Below are positions 46,928 to 58,645 of a DNA stretch of 64,000 bases, one piece after another. The position numbers were made by a program, and so were the translations under genes. The stretch covers positions 1-64,000 of the forward strand of contig MU404096.1 of assembly GCA_022695795.1 (NCBI GenBank), read 5' to 3'. Source of the stretch: Biscogniauxia marginata (lineage: Eukaryota > Ascomycota > Sordariomycetes > Xylariales > Xylariaceae). The notes under the pieces are model-generated. The model was not told the origin of the DNA and searched no databases. It saw only the letters and a list, made by a program, of their open reading frames with translations. The first letter of the stretch is position 1; each line of letters begins with the position of its first letter.

Positions 46928-49900
46928 ATGGCTCCCGCCGGCGGTGGAAATATCAAGGTGGTGGTGAGATGTCGGCCCTTCAACGGCAGAGGTAGGTTCA
47001 CCATTTCCCCTTGCTGGGCGTTCCTCCCGAGCGACGGCAAGGGGTACTATCGGCTTCGAACGAGGAAACTGTTACTGATTGCTATCTGCGAACAGAGATT
47101 GATCGGGGGTCAAAATGTATTGTTGAAATGAAAGACAACCAAACGATCCTAACTCCACCACCCGACGCTGCCCATGGCCCTAAAGGATCGAAAGATACGG
47201 CACTAAAGACGTTCGCTTTTGACAGGTCCTACTGGTCTTTCGATAAGAATGCCCCGAACTATGCCAAGCAAGAACACCTACATAATGATCTCGGAAAACC
47301 GCTCTTGGACAATGCGTTCCAGGGTTACAACAACTGTATTTTCGCCTACGGACAGACCGGATCTGGAAAGTCGTACTCTATGATGGGATACGGGAAGGAT
47401 GCTGGTATCATTCCCATGATCTGCCAGGACATGTTCGGCCGCATCAACAACTTACAGCAAGACAAGAATACAAGATGTACAGTGGAGGTGTCATATCTTG
47501 AAATCTACAACGAACGAGTGCGAGATCTCTTAAACCCCGCTACGAAGGGCAATCTGAAGGTTCGAGAGCACCCGTCTACGGGTCCATATGTCGAGGATTT
47601 GGCCAAGTTGGTGGTTGGTAGTTTCCAGGAGATCGAGAACCTGATGGACGAAGGTAATAAGGCAAGAACGGTCGCCGCAACAAACATGAACGAGACGTCT
47701 AGTCGAAGTCATGCGGTATTCACTCTCATTCTCACTCAAAAATCCTATGACACCGACACCAAGATGGAGATGGAAAAACAAGCCAAAATCAGTCTAGTCG
47801 ATCTTGCTGGTTCCGAGCGAGCAACCTCAACAGGTGCCACGGGAGCCCGGCTGAAGGAGGGTGCTGAAATCAATAGATCCCTTTCAACGCTCGGTCGTGT
47901 GATAGCAGCATTGGCCGACCTTTCTACGGGAAAGAAAAAGAAGGGGGCAGGTAGTAACGTACCGTATCGTGACAGTGTTCTCACGTGGCTTTTGAAGGAC
48001 TCGCTCGGTGGAAACAGTATGACTGCTATGATAGCAGCAATCAGTCCTGCTGACATCAACTACGACGAAACTCTGAGTACTCTTCGGTACGCCGACTCTG
48101 CCAAGCGGATCAAGAACCACGCTGTCATCAACGAGGATGCGAATGCTCGGATGATTAGAGAGTTGAAGGAAGAACTGTCGCTCTTGCGCAGTAAACTGGG
48201 CGGTGGAACGGCTGGTACCCCTGGCGGTCCGGCTATCCCTCCCGAGGAGGTCTATGCCGAAGGCACCCCTCTAGAAAAGCAAATTGTCAGCATCACGTCG
48301 GCCGACGGCACCGTCAAAAAGGTGTCCAAGGCAGAGATTGCGGAGCAGCTCAGCCAGAGTGAAAAGCTGTTGACGGACCTCAACCAAACCTGGGAAGAGA
48401 AACTTCTCAAGACCGAAGAGATCCACAAAGAACGTGAAGCTGCATTGGAGGAACTGGGTATCAGTATCGAGAAAGGCTTTGTTGGATTGCATACGCCAAA
48501 GAAGATGCCTCATTTGGTCAATTTGTCCGATGATCCTCTGCTAGCAGAATGTCTGGTTTACAACCTCAAACCCGGAAGGACTACGGTTGGGAACGTGGAC
48601 TCCAATGCGGAACATCAAGCTAACATCCGCCTCAATGGCACTCGGATTCTCCACGAGCACTGCTCATTTGACAATGGTCCTGATGGCATTGTCACGATAA
48701 CGCCGAATGAAAATGCATCGATTATGGTCAACGGCAAGCGCGTTTCCGAGACGACTCGGTTGCACTCTGGCTATAGAGTCATCCTTGGCGATTTCCATAT
48801 ATTTAGATTCAACCATCCTATGGAAGCCAAAGCAGAACGTGACGAGAATCGACAGAGCCTGCTACGTCAGTCTGTCACGGCAAGCCAACTGTCATCTCTA
48901 GATCTTTCAGCACCTTCTCCACGACCTGGCCATGACAGATCCTTGAGTAAAGCCGGTTCGGAATTTAGTAGCCGACCAGACTCACCTGCACCTTTTCGCA
49001 ACGATTCGGACTGGTCCTTTGCCCGGCGGGAAGCCGCTGGCGCTATCCTTGGCACGGACAAAAATCTCCAAAGCTTAACGGATGAGGAGCTAAATGCCCT
49101 ATTTGAGGACGTCCAGCGTGCGAGAGCCGAGCGTGTCAACGATCGCGAGGGTGACGAGGACCTGGAATCCAATACGTCGTACCCTTTCCGCGAAAAGTAC
49201 ATGTCAACTGGTACGATCGATAATCTTTCGCTTGACACCGCACTTACGATGCCCTCCACCCCGAAGGCAGGAGAGGCCGATGACCGGCTCAAAGAGATCC
49301 GGGAAAGCATGCAGTCACAACTAGAGAGGCAGAAAGAAGAATATCAAGGCCAACTCAAGAGCGCCGGAGCTGCTAATGTTGAGGTAGAGGAGATCAAGAG
49401 AGAGAAGGCGAGGATGGAGGAGACCCTGATTCAGCTGAAGACCGATATGCAGAGGCAGCTCGAAGTCCAGAAACAGGAGTTCGAAGCTAAGATCAACAAG
49501 TTGGATCCACTTAAGAGGCCCAAGGCAAAACCAAAGCTGTCTGAAGAGGAGATCCGGCAAGCCAAGAAGGTTGTCAAGCACTGGAAGAGCCGCCACTATG
49601 TCCAGATGGCCGAGGCTGTGCTCCATCATGCGGCGACTCTGAAAGAGGCGCAGATCATGAGCGAGGAGCTTGGAGAGAACGTTGTTTTCCAATTCACTGT
49701 GATCGACCAAGGTCATGCACTTTGTTCATCTTATGACATGGTACTCAACGATGTCCCAAGTGAGGGTGACGATGTGGCGCTTGACCATGCTCAAAAGCCG
49801 TGCGTAGGGGTTCGCGTTGTCGACTACAAACACGCCGTCATCCATTTGTGGAGCTTAGATAAACTTCACGACCGCGTCCGACAAATGCGCCAGATGCATC

Positions 49901-52305
49901 AATACCTCGACCAACCGGACTATTGCCAGCACTTTAAGCTAGACAATCCATTTGTCGAGACCTGCATGCCCGAGTACTCTCTCGTGGGTGAAGTGGATGT
50001 TCCACTCAAAGCCGTCTTCGATAGCCGTGTTCAAGATTTTACCCTAGATGTCCTGTCGCCTCACACTTCACATGCCGTCGGTATCATCAAAGTCTCCTTA
50101 GAGCCTTCTAGTGCCCGGGCGCCTACGAGCACACTGAAATACAATGTTGTTATGCATGATATGGTCGGGTTCGCCGAGCGGGAAGGAACCGATGTGCATG
50201 CTCAACTCTTTATTCCTGGTGTGTCGGAAGAGGGCGTGACCACTACTCAGATGATTAAGGATTTTGATGAAGGCCCAATCCGGTTTGATAGCGTTCATAG
50301 TATGAGCGTCCCCTTATTTGGGCCCCAGGATGTCAACCTGAGGATCGCAATCTTTGCCAAGGTCTCAACTATGCATCTTGACAAGCTATTGAGCTGGGAT
50401 GAGATGCGTGACTCTGCTCCGAGATTCGAGACCAAGCCTCAGGGTGCTCGGATCAATGAGTCGCAATTTTTTACCGCCGAGAAACACGACTTACTGGCCC
50501 GAGTTCAGATCCTTGAACTCAACGAGAATGGAGAGTATGTGCCGGTCGAAGTAACGCAAACGAGCGAGCTTGATCATGGCACTTTCCAATTACATCAAGG
50601 TCTCCAGAGGCGCATAGCACTTAATCTCACTCACAGTTCTGGTGATGCGTTACCTTGGGAAGATATTAGCTCTTTCCGCGTCGGCAAAGTCCAACTGGTG
50701 GACCACGCTGGGAAGGTTCCGGATATGGCATCGCCAACACCTGATATATCGTTGAGGCTAGGATCAAAACCGATATTCCGTCAAAATGCGAACGGCACAC
50801 GTAGCGTGACGGTCATGGGCCAGTGGGATTCTAGCTTGCACAACTCATTGCTGCTCGACCGAACGACCGCAGACAAATACAAGGTCCAAATGACTCTCTC
50901 CTGGGACGTCACGTCTGACAATCTTGCGGAGCCAATGAAGTTCACCACAAATGTCTATTGCCAGATCCTAGGTAGAACGTTTGTTCGACAAACTTCTATG
51001 CTTTCGTCCTTATGGCAACACATCAGAATCGTTCATTCCTCAACCGCCATATTCACTCTAGGCATGAAGCCTGCGCCGATCAAGCGTGTTGGTGACCTAT
51101 GGAGAATGAATAGCCAGCATGACTACGTGAAAGGGGAGGAAAACTTGACTAACTGGTGCCCCAGGGGTGTTTCATTAATAGGTGATTTCATCGCGGCTAG
51201 GAAGAAGCGGAGACGCATCGCAGAAATCGGGGCCGCACAGTTGTTCCTGAAAAAGATTGGCCTGCCTGAGCCTAGAAACAAGCCTGCTGAAGATGGGGAG
51301 CACTCTGAAGACGGCCTTTCCCCGATGAAACTTAGGGATGGTGATGATGACTCAATCATTGCTTTGCTTAACGACACTCCTGAGGCTTCAAGGTCCCCAA
51401 CGCCAACGCCTACACCACCAGAGTCGACAGGGGAGCAAGATGCGGCACCAACCGAGGAAGAGCAAAAGCCAGATACCGCTGAACTGACAGAAACTGATGA
51501 TCCTAATCCTGCGCCTAAGTCTGAGTCTGAGCCTAGATCTGAACCTGGGTCTGAACCTGGATCTGGGTCTGAGCCTGCCGAGAAGCCGCAGGAATCTGAA
51601 TTCAACGAACAAGAGACATTAATATTGAAGAAGTGTATCGACCTTTGGGGTCGACACCCTGATCCAGTGTTCCGCATTCTCAGTCCCGAAAATACGACGC
51701 CTCCGTCGAATGGTATTGCTCCAGAGTCTTCTACGCCTCCTAGGTTGATCGCCACTGTCATCCGAGTGCCGAAGAACCCCACCGTGATCAAAGGAGGCTA
51801 TCTACTGGTGCCTAACAATGACTCGAGCAAGTGGGTAAAGAGATTTGTAGAGCTTCGGCGGCCGTATCTACACATTCACAACGTTACGGATGGAGATGAG
51901 ATTGCAATAGTCAGTCTTCGTAACTCAAGGGTCGACAGTCAGCCCGAGATTCTAGCGCTTTTCAGTGGGCACGACGAAGGACCAGACGGTGAATTTGGTA
52001 CCAATGGCAACGGGAATTTCGCCCCAGGTCATCATCGAACTTCTTCTGGCCGAATTGTTTCCTCTATCCGGACAGGCAGCGCCGGCTCTCCCGGTCCGGG
52101 ACTTGGCGGTTTAAACGAGCGCTTGCAATCAGGAGTGTTTGCCATCTACGGGACGGACAACACCTGGTTATTCGCGGCTCGCAACGAACGGGAGAAGCTC
52201 GACTGGATATTCCGCATCGACCAGAGCTACTTCTCCGGCGGCGGTAGCGGTAGCGGGAGTGGTACGGCAAGCCCGCAACCCAGGGGCTATCCCTTTAGCA
52301 ACTAA
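46928..52305 (+). CDS. Kinesin-3 motor (KIF1/Unc-104, UncA-like)
   Basis: Two exons, 46928-46991 and 47096-52305 (intron 104 nt, GTAGGT...AACAG), encode 1757 residues. The splice join restores VVVRCRPFNGREIDRGSKC. The motor domain is at about 4-360: P-loop GQTGSGKS near 106, SSRSH near 223, LVDLAGSER near 255, and neck-linker side YADSAKRIKN. An FHA domain lies at about 504-594 (GRTTVGNV...HEHCSFDN), which with a short neck coil marks kinesin-3. The middle region carries KIF1B-type and DUF3694-type sequence. A Pro/Ser/Glu-rich linker with SEPGSEP-type repeats lies at about 1,490-1,550. A C-terminal PH domain lies at about 1,583-1,730 (KGGYLLVPNNDSSKWVKRF ... WLFAARNEREKLDWIF). Family knowledge: plus-end vesicle and endosome transport along microtubules in hyphae, with the PH domain binding phosphoinositides. 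Confidence 0.95.
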
Positions 52306-53797
52306 AAACCGCCCTTTCTTTATGGCCCATTGTTCCCCCAGCTAGTCTGGATTTTCTTTTGCGGTTCGGATGCTACGAGGTCACGACATGAGAAGTCTCT
52401 TAATAATGCAGCATATATCGGTTGGGTTAATTAATAATCATCGAAGGCGTTCATATTTCCCCCCTCTTTTCTTTCCCTCCACCATGAAGAGTTCCCCCCA
52501 TGGTCTATATCGAAAAGGTCTAGTTCTATCGTTTTTCTATTTCTTTATTTTCTGTCGCGTCAAATCTAGATTATACCCCGAGGCCTTATTTTCGAGGAGG
52601 GAATAAAGGTGGTTTTTTTTGGTGCTCAGTTGGGAGCGGATGGAGGGTTTAGGGGGATAGGAGGAAGGGGGGGACTCGGACTCGAAAGAGTTTCTTTATC
52701 ACGTCTTTTGATGGTGGGAAGAAACGGCGCATTGAGGGTGAAGGGTTTAAGGTCTAAAGGGGGGGGGTAAGGCTTTTAGACAGATAAATGCGGGAAGGGA
52801 GAGAAGGGGGAGAAGAAAAAAAGAGTGATGGGAAGAAGACTCGGATATTTCCCTTTTCTTTTTTCCTTTTTTTCCTTGTTGTATCGTATAGACATCCCCT
52901 TAGGTAGGGAGGCAGATAGGATCAGACAAGCAATGGTGACGACGACGAGGCTGACGGTCGGCCAGACAGATATAATCGATCGCGCATCTAAAGGCGCTAT
53001 TTCTAGGGGAGTTGCTCTACTAAACTTCGAGCTGTGCTGATAATTACACGTTTCTTTTTGTTGATTTTGTGAATCGGGATCATCATGCTTGTATGACTAC
53101 TTTATACCTCGATATAAACTACAATAGAGACGAAAGGGAATATTGGAATTGTTTACGTTGCTTGCTTAAGGGATAGTTTTTCTATCCCCTTCCTTTCACT
53201 TGCGGTAGAATCAAGTAGTAGTGCGCCCTCTACATTTGTTAGATGAAGAATGCTCTCTGTATTATTAGTTACAAAGTTACAGGCGGGCGCTAAGAAGATG
53301 GAAATGAAAAGCTTCATTGTATTGCTGGGGGTCCGCAATAGCAAGTTGAAGTACGAGTGAAGGGTTCGGGGTTTGGGGGGGATATTATGGCGTAAAGAGT
53401 ATTATAGGAGCTCGCGGAAGTCTGCTTTGGTCCTTGTAAAACCAATTATGTTATCAACTACTAGAACATGGTCTTTGATGAATTGTTTAAGTATCACAAA
53501 GATTCATTATTGCGGATTATGAACTAGAAACAATAGTAAACATAACGCCTACCTTAATTATTGTGAATATGACAACGTTTTATTGGCTATTTATTTATAT
53601 TACCTAGACGAAGAGGGTTTTTTTTTTCTTTTCAAACTTTTTTATTTAAACTTCAAAATTTCTTTTCCTCTTTTCTGTCTCCCACACTCCGGATCCTTGC
53701 ACATGAATCTTGTAAACACCATCGCAAATGGGCAAGCAAGAAGAAGACACCGAAAAGGCGTCTCCCCCTCCCCCGGGGTCGCAAAGCTGAGGGAAAT
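52306..53797. other. Convergent intergenic region
   Basis: 3' region of the kinesin gene up to the small membrane protein. It is AT- and G-run-rich (poly-G tracts near 52,670 and 52,760). Short ORFs are not credible. No gene. Confidence 0.55.
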
Positions 53798-54058
53798 TTA
53801 AGGATAATAATAATAGGCCCGGGTAGAGATCCTGACAGGAGGTTGGGGTCTGGTGAGCACGAGGTACATCATGTTGAAGAAAAACACGATCTGGGCGGAC
53901 ACGGCGGGGTCTTTCGTGATGGCCATGATGGGCAGGGCGATCAGGCACTCCCAGAAGAGAAAGACGAACATAGTCATTAGGACTCTCCAGGCGAATCCGA
54001 GCACGAGGCCGATGAGCGCCCAGAGCATCATCAGGACGGCTACGAAATTGGACTGCAT
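53798..54058 (-). CDS. Small hydrophobic membrane protein (hypothetical)
   Basis: 86 residues from the ATG at 54,056-54,058, with the context AAAGA-ATG after a C/A-rich leader. Two long hydrophobic segments (VLMMLWALIGLVLGFAWRVL and MTMFVFLFWECLIALPIMAI) are followed by a shorter amphipathic one (AQIVFFFNMMYLVL) and a Tyr-rich end (AYYYYP). I do not recognise a family. Single exon, with GC content above the flanks, which supports coding. It converges with the kinesin gene. It could be a conserved small fungal membrane protein or an overcalled ORF. Confidence 0.5.
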   Translation of the reverse strand: MQSNFVAVLMMLWALIGLVLGFAWRVLMTMFVFLFWECLIALPIMAITKDPAVSAQIVFFFNMMYLVLTRPQPPVRISTRAYYYYP

Positions 54059-54127
54059 TCTTTTTGAAGGCGTGTGTGAGTGGTGGGTGGTAAGTAGTAA
54101 GTGGATTAATCGAGATTCTGATTTAGG

Positions 54128-54544
54128 TTAGAGTATAAGCAATATGAGGTTATCTGTTGAGCTGGGTTGCTTGGACTGAAAAGGAGGCAAAGCTTCTTTT
54201 ATAGTACACGGCCCCGAGATAACTCGCGATGCCGTGTTGAGGAACAACGGGTACTGTTCTTCAATGTTCTGCATGTCGTATGAACATGCCTCTTGGAGCA
54301 TAGTTTTGCAACTTTTGGTCTTTGTCTGGTTAACAACACTGTTGTCTGCTGTTTGGAGCAGCCACATGGCAATAAGAGAGACTGGAGCAACTAGCAGAAG
54401 CAAGGTGAATGATGCTCTGATTTTGTTACGACCCGAAGAGGCGACCGACCGCCAACAAGATACCCACTCAAACACCCTTAGCTTCATATGGATAATATAT
54501 AAGTGGAGGAAGTCAAGAGGGATGACAGGATGATAGATAGTCAT
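54128..54544 (-). CDS. Doubtful ORF with one membrane segment
   Basis: 138 codons from the ATG at 54,542-54,544. One hydrophobic segment (FTLLLLVAPVSLIAMWLL) is followed by a Cys/Thr-rich part. There is no family resemblance and the composition is close to random. It may be a single-pass protein but is equally likely spurious. Confidence 0.2.
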   Translation of the reverse strand: MTIYHPVIPLDFLHLYIIHMKLRVFEWVSCWRSVASSGRNKIRASFTLLLLVAPVSLIAMWLLQTADNSVVNQTKTKSCKTMLQEACSYDMQNIEEQYPLFLNTASRVISGPCTIKEALPPFQSKQPSSTDNLILLIL

Positions 54545-55692
54545 AACTGCCCACTGTTGGCAGCACTACCAGCCAAACCTCTACTATACATTGAACATCA
54601 TGAGGACGGACAGAATACATTGCCCGACATGCTGCCTCCCTGCCGTGCAGGAGGAGCGCCAGCAAATAGTCGACCAAAATCATTCTTGGCCGCCCGTACT
54701 TTATGTTGCCCGATTTTTCAGCCGTAAACTTGGCCGCGTCGAATAGCCACCTTGACTACAGCAGTGTCGGCCAGCCGGAGCATTGATAAGCATCCTCCTC
54801 CTTCGTCACGCCAAGCGCTTTCTCGTCATGAACGACAGAGTTCCAAACCGCGAGCCCGCAGTTCTCGCGCGAACACATCCAAGCCCCTCCAAGGCAGGCT
54901 GCTGGACGCCGTTGCAGGTAACAGTGCAGGTATGCGTCATCGGTAACGTCCCTGGTCTGTTTCGCGGAGAGTGGTGGCCCAGCTAACGGGAACAGGGCTC
55001 TCGCGAAGCTACCGAGACCGATCTCCAGCGGGTGACGATTCTGCACGAGACTCGACGCCCGTGCAGGCAGGGAAGAGGCGAATCGACGCGGCAGCTGAGA
55101 CCGATCTATTTCCGGCGAAGAGAGCCCGATTGACGGAGACGATCGTGCAATCGCCTGGCGAGGGCGAGAAAACAGAGCAAGGGTGAGGGTGGGAGTCTCT
55201 GGGTAGCGACAAATCAATGCCTTGGTGGTTCCGCCTCCTGTGTTAACATTGCCGAACGCCTCAACCATCAACTAAAAGAGTGTAATAACGACAAGATCCA
55301 ACCTATCGATAGTGCCGCATTTACCATTGCCATGAGTGGCACAGAGGCGCGACTCTACATATCGTGGAAGCATAACGAGCTAAATTACTATATGCGGAAA
55401 GTCAAGAGTTTCTTGCTCCAGGACCCTGAGCACTACATCGAATTTCGCAACTACGTCATTAATATCATCGACTGGGGGAAGGACAAGAGGCTCAAGGAGA
55501 TTCGGGATTCCTTGGATATACTTCTAGAAGAGAGCAGGAAAAGAACTTCCGACGTGGCGAAGTCCCGTCCACCACCTCTTAATATTTCCGCAACCAGCAG
55601 TGATAAGAGGCGCAAATCCTCATCGTCGCGCAGAAACAGCAGTAGGTCCAACAGCGAGCAAGGGCAAACTTGGGGGGGGGGGGGGGGGGGGG

Positions 55693-55928
55693 TGAAAAAT
55701 TTTGGTAAGGGGTTGAAATAAAAAGAGGGTGGTTTAAAGGTAAAACCGACGGAACACGAATGTGGGCACCCGTGGACGGGCCGCTNNNNNNNNNNCCCCG
55801 CGCGCCCCCGCCGCCCCCGCCCCCCCCCCCCCCCCTGACTCATATTGGGAATGGGATGATATAATAAGACGGTGGTTTCATAGGAATACCGACGGAACTC
55901 TCAGTTGGGCAGCCGAGGAAGGGCAGCT
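55693..55928. other. Gap-flanking low-quality duplicate (assembly artefact)
   Basis: 55693-55785 and 55836-55928 align without any gap at an offset of 143, roughly three-quarters identical (shared GGTGGTTT, ACCGACGGAAC and TGGGCA). Each follows a homopolymer: 21 G at 55,672-55,692 and 16 C at 55,820-55,835. Ten N lie at 55,786-55,795. The left copy destroys the frame while the right copy keeps it. Confidence 0.75.
55786..55795. other. Assembly gap (10 N)
   Basis: Ten consecutive undetermined bases, flanked on the right by GC-only sequence and a C-run. Confidence 1.
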
Positions 55929-56244
55929 GTCTTCAGTAGCGACAGAGTAATACCGACCGTGTAGCATGGGAAATGTTAAGCCCTTCAACCTTCCTCGGGG
56001 CAGCCTTGGCCGAGCTGCGGCACAACAGAGAAATCGGCGGCTGGCGTCTGATGGTTTCGTGACTCAATTTCTGACTGGCCACAGATGCAGTCAGGGTGCA
56101 GCGAATACCTACCACTCTTTAGCTCGTGGAGAACGGGCTCTTGTGGGATAGGCAGGTGATATGACTTAGCTGCCGTCAAGGGAAACGGTGAGTCTGCCTA
56201 GACGCAATATCCGGCAAGAAGTTCTTCGCATTTCCTAGCCAGTG

Positions 56245-56755
56245 TGCCTCAGTCGCCGTAGCTATTTACAGTACGAGCCGCAGACGGTTCTGTCCACGAA
56301 GCCCGTAACCTGCTCCACCAGCTTGTCCGAATCCTTCTTATCGCACTGGAGCCTTACGAGGGAGACTTTTCTGACCAGTCGCAATGCCTCTTTTAAACAT
56401 GATTTCAAGCAGCTCTTGCACGTGCCGTTGAGGCAGAGAACACGATATACTTAATAAATCACACCTAACTTGGTCAAAAGCGCCAAATCTTCAAGATAGC
56501 CTCGACCTACAGAGCCAAGGTTTACGAGATGCTTCTAGTGCAGGAGAAGAGACGCTATGCAGAAGTCGGCGGGGAGAACATGGATTCAGGCACGTTTCAG
56601 TCGTGAATCTGCTGCTGCGGCAAGTAGTCCTATCCCCAAAGGCAGACAGGGAGGTCATGGAATACGTACAACGTGCAGGTCTCTTGCTTATAGGTAGAGA
56701 TGCTGTTTTCGGTCCTGAGGACAGAGTCTTTCTACATCGTCCGCTATTGGAATAA
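56245..56755 (+). pseudogene. Gene relic with stops and a frame change
   Basis: One frame reads FTVRAADGSVHEARNLLHQL, VRILLIALEPYEGDFSDQSQ, then stops, ALARAVEAENTIYLI, a further stop, and KIASTYRAKVYEMLLVQEKR. A one-base shift near 56,600 continues VVNLLLRQVVLSPKADREVM and DAVFGPEDRVFLHRPLLE before the TAA at 56,753-56,755. The order and protein-like composition suggest the C-terminal part of a former gene, perhaps linked to the broken gene upstream. Some breaks could be introns. I do not recognise the family. Confidence 0.4.
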
Positions 56756-57658
56756 GTCGATACCAGTGGGGGCTCGAGTACCTAAGCTATAGGTATTGTG
56801 TACGCTGCGGGCTAGACGCGAATGGGGATCTTTGAGCATTATTGCTAGTAATAACTATAAAAAAAGAAGAGAAGGGGGGGTTCCCTGTGCCAACAGTGGA
56901 CCAGCAGTTACCCAGAACGTAAGGAATAGCTACTACTACTACTACTACTACTACCGGCCTTTCTACCGTACTATCCATCAATATGGGTAATATACGTTTC
57001 CTAAACTCGCAAAAGTCTACCGCTTGACTCCACGAATGGTGAACTTCAGACTAGAGATAGTTATTAGCGGCGTATAATAAATAATGCTTGCAAATAGATA
57101 TTATACCTACTTAGGTATCATTGTTTTATATATGCACCCTCTAGGTAATTTAACATTATTACATGATTGATTTCCTATGAAGTACAAAAACTGCTATGTA
57201 CGTAAAATGAACTCGAAAATAAATTATAAACATAATGTTTTAAGCCTTAGCCCAGCCATTGATACACTGATGGTAAATTCTTACCGTATTAATTTATTGT
57301 CGTGGAGTAAGGTTTACAAGGCGCAATAAATCGATATCGACGTCGCTTTTGAGGTGTGTATTAGAACTGTGTAAATATTCGCTGCCAAAACATGTAAACG
57401 CTAATCGTCTCAACATAGCACCATTATTGTACGTTAAAAGGGGGAAAGAGAGAAACCTAGCCTAGCTATCGTGTATAGTTTGGTAAGAACCCATTTATAG
57501 GTCAAAATTGTGAGGTTTTGTAAGTGGGCCGCAACCGGCGGGCTTAGTCGCTCTAGTAAGCTTATCATCCTGGTTCAGGATGAGGATGCTATTCCTAGTT
57601 CTTAAAACCTACAGTCTTTGATGTCTTGACATTAAAAGTACGCTATAAATATTGTGAT
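56756..57658. other. AT-rich intergenic region
   Basis: AT-rich spacer with a (TAC)n microsatellite at about 56,930-56,954 and no gene. TATAAAT lies about 10 nt before the glyoxalase-fold ATG, too close to act as a usual TATA box for that start. Confidence 0.6.
56930..56954. repeat. (CTA/TAC)n microsatellite
   Basis: About eight tandem TAC units read directly from the sequence. Confidence 0.85.
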
Positions 57659-58645
57659 ATGGCAATTTCACCTATTTTAGACCATGTCACAATACTCGTT
57701 TCTCACGTTTTCCTCAATGATCCACCACTGTCTCTTCGGGAAGTCTTCAACCTGACGTCTGCCGGCCGACAAGGCGACGGGCAGACCGAGCGAGTGCTGG
57801 CACACTTCGAGGACGGAACATATCTGGAATTCATCGCCTTCCGTCCGGATATCGACCCAGAAGCTCGGAGAAAGCACCGATACGGCGAATGCGAAGAAGG
57901 CACCGTCGTCGACTGGGCCATCCGCTTCACCCCCCCGGAAGCACCACCGGAGCCCAATGATGAAAGCTGGGAAGAGGTTTTCGACGCCATGCAACTTCGC
58001 GTCCGGGATTCCGGGACGGGCGTCATCTACTTGGAACCCGTCCGCGTCAGCACGCGAATGCCCGACGGCACAGAGAGCGCGGACGTCGTGTCGTTTCCCG
58101 ACCACGGGGGACATCTCGAGTGGAAGCGCGAACTGGACGTGATCCCCGGCGAAGTCCCCTACTGGGTCCTGCGCTCGCGCCCGGGGGAGGAGCAGCAGCA
58201 GAGATCTCCCCCCACGGCAGAGGCTCACGACACCAGACACCCTTCCGGGGCCGCCGGGCTGGCCGGCGTAGAAGTGCGGATCCGGGCCGTGCCGGAGCGG
58301 GTCCGCAGCGAACACCGCCTCGGCTTGCTGTGGGAAACCTTCCAGACGCTGTTCGGCGGGGAGCCGGCGGACGTCGTCGACGAGGGGAGGCGGATCGACG
58401 CGTGGGAGTGGCGCGTCGGCGTGCCTGTTAGGGCGAACCCGGCACTGCGGCAGCGGCTGATACGGCTCGTGGCCCCGGAGCATATGGTGAAGAATGTCGA
58501 AGTCAGGGTGGATCTTCTCAGGGGGGAAGGCGAGGTTGCTCGTCTTGAGCTGGATGCTTCGAAATCTCCCCTGCAAATCAGGCTCGGCCCCCAGACGCCA
58601 CCGGAAGGTCATCGACAAAATTACCAGTGGGCGTGGATGAAATAA
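57659..58645 (+). CDS. Glyoxalase-like domain protein
   Basis: Single exon, 328 residues from the ATG at 57,659 (MAISPILDHVTILVSHVFL). Upstream in-frame codons contain only a TTG. N-terminal DHVTILV with a following TYLEFIAF strand, then GTVVDWAIRF, matches the glyoxalase-like (vicinal oxygen chelate) fold used by fungal PF13468-type proteins. His9 and the Glu of YLEFI are candidate metal ligands. A mid-section HGGHLEWKREL precedes an Arg/Gln-rich, low-complexity linker (EEQQQRSPPT). The second half (VEVRIRAVPERV, IDAWEWRVGVPV, VEVRVDLLRGEGEVARLELD) looks like a second related module. The substrate is unknown. The gene is GC-rich within AT-rich flanks, so local acquisition or relaxed surroundings are possible. 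A long antisense ORF covers it and is a shadow. Confidence 0.8.
   Translation: MAISPILDHVTILVSHVFLNDPPLSLREVFNLTSAGRQGDGQTERVLAHFEDGTYLEFIAFRPDIDPEARRKHRYGECEEGTVVDWAIRFTPPEAPPEPNDESWEEVFDAMQLRVRDSGTGVIYLEPVRVSTRMPDGTESADVVSFPDHGGHLEWKRELDVIPGEVPYWVLRSRPGEEQQQRSPPTAEAHDTRHPSGAAGLAGVEVRIRAVPERVRSEHRLGLLWETFQTLFGGEPADVVDEGRRIDAWEWRVGVPVRANPALRQRLIRLVAPEHMVKNVEVRVDLLRGEGEVARLELDASKSPLQIRLGPQTPPEGHRQNYQWAWMK

Larger units (their letters stand above)
54752..55950 (+). pseudogene. Spliced gene interrupted by an assembly gap (N-terminal NLS-rich, C-terminal conserved segment)
   Basis: Three exons are inferred. Exon 1 runs from about 54,752 (no ATG in this frame after the upstream stop, so the start is unknown) to a GTAACA donor after LLDAVAG at about 54,916. 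Exon 2, from GGG CTC TCG (about 54,995), has the basic stretch KRRIDAAAETDLFPAKRARL and ends near 55,184 at GTGAGG. Exon 3 contains the ATG at 55,332 (MSGTEARLYISWKHNELNYY) and continues VKSFLLQDPEHYIEFRNYV, IIDWGKDKRLKEIRDSLD, then a basic Ser-rich tract. The gap follows. After it the frame reads SYWEWDDIIRRWFHRNTDGT. I have seen similar segments in fungal hypothetical proteins near DUF7924-type genes, but this assignment is weak. Loss of sequence at the gap means intactness cannot be judged. It is marked as broken because of the missing start and the gap. Confidence 0.4.
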
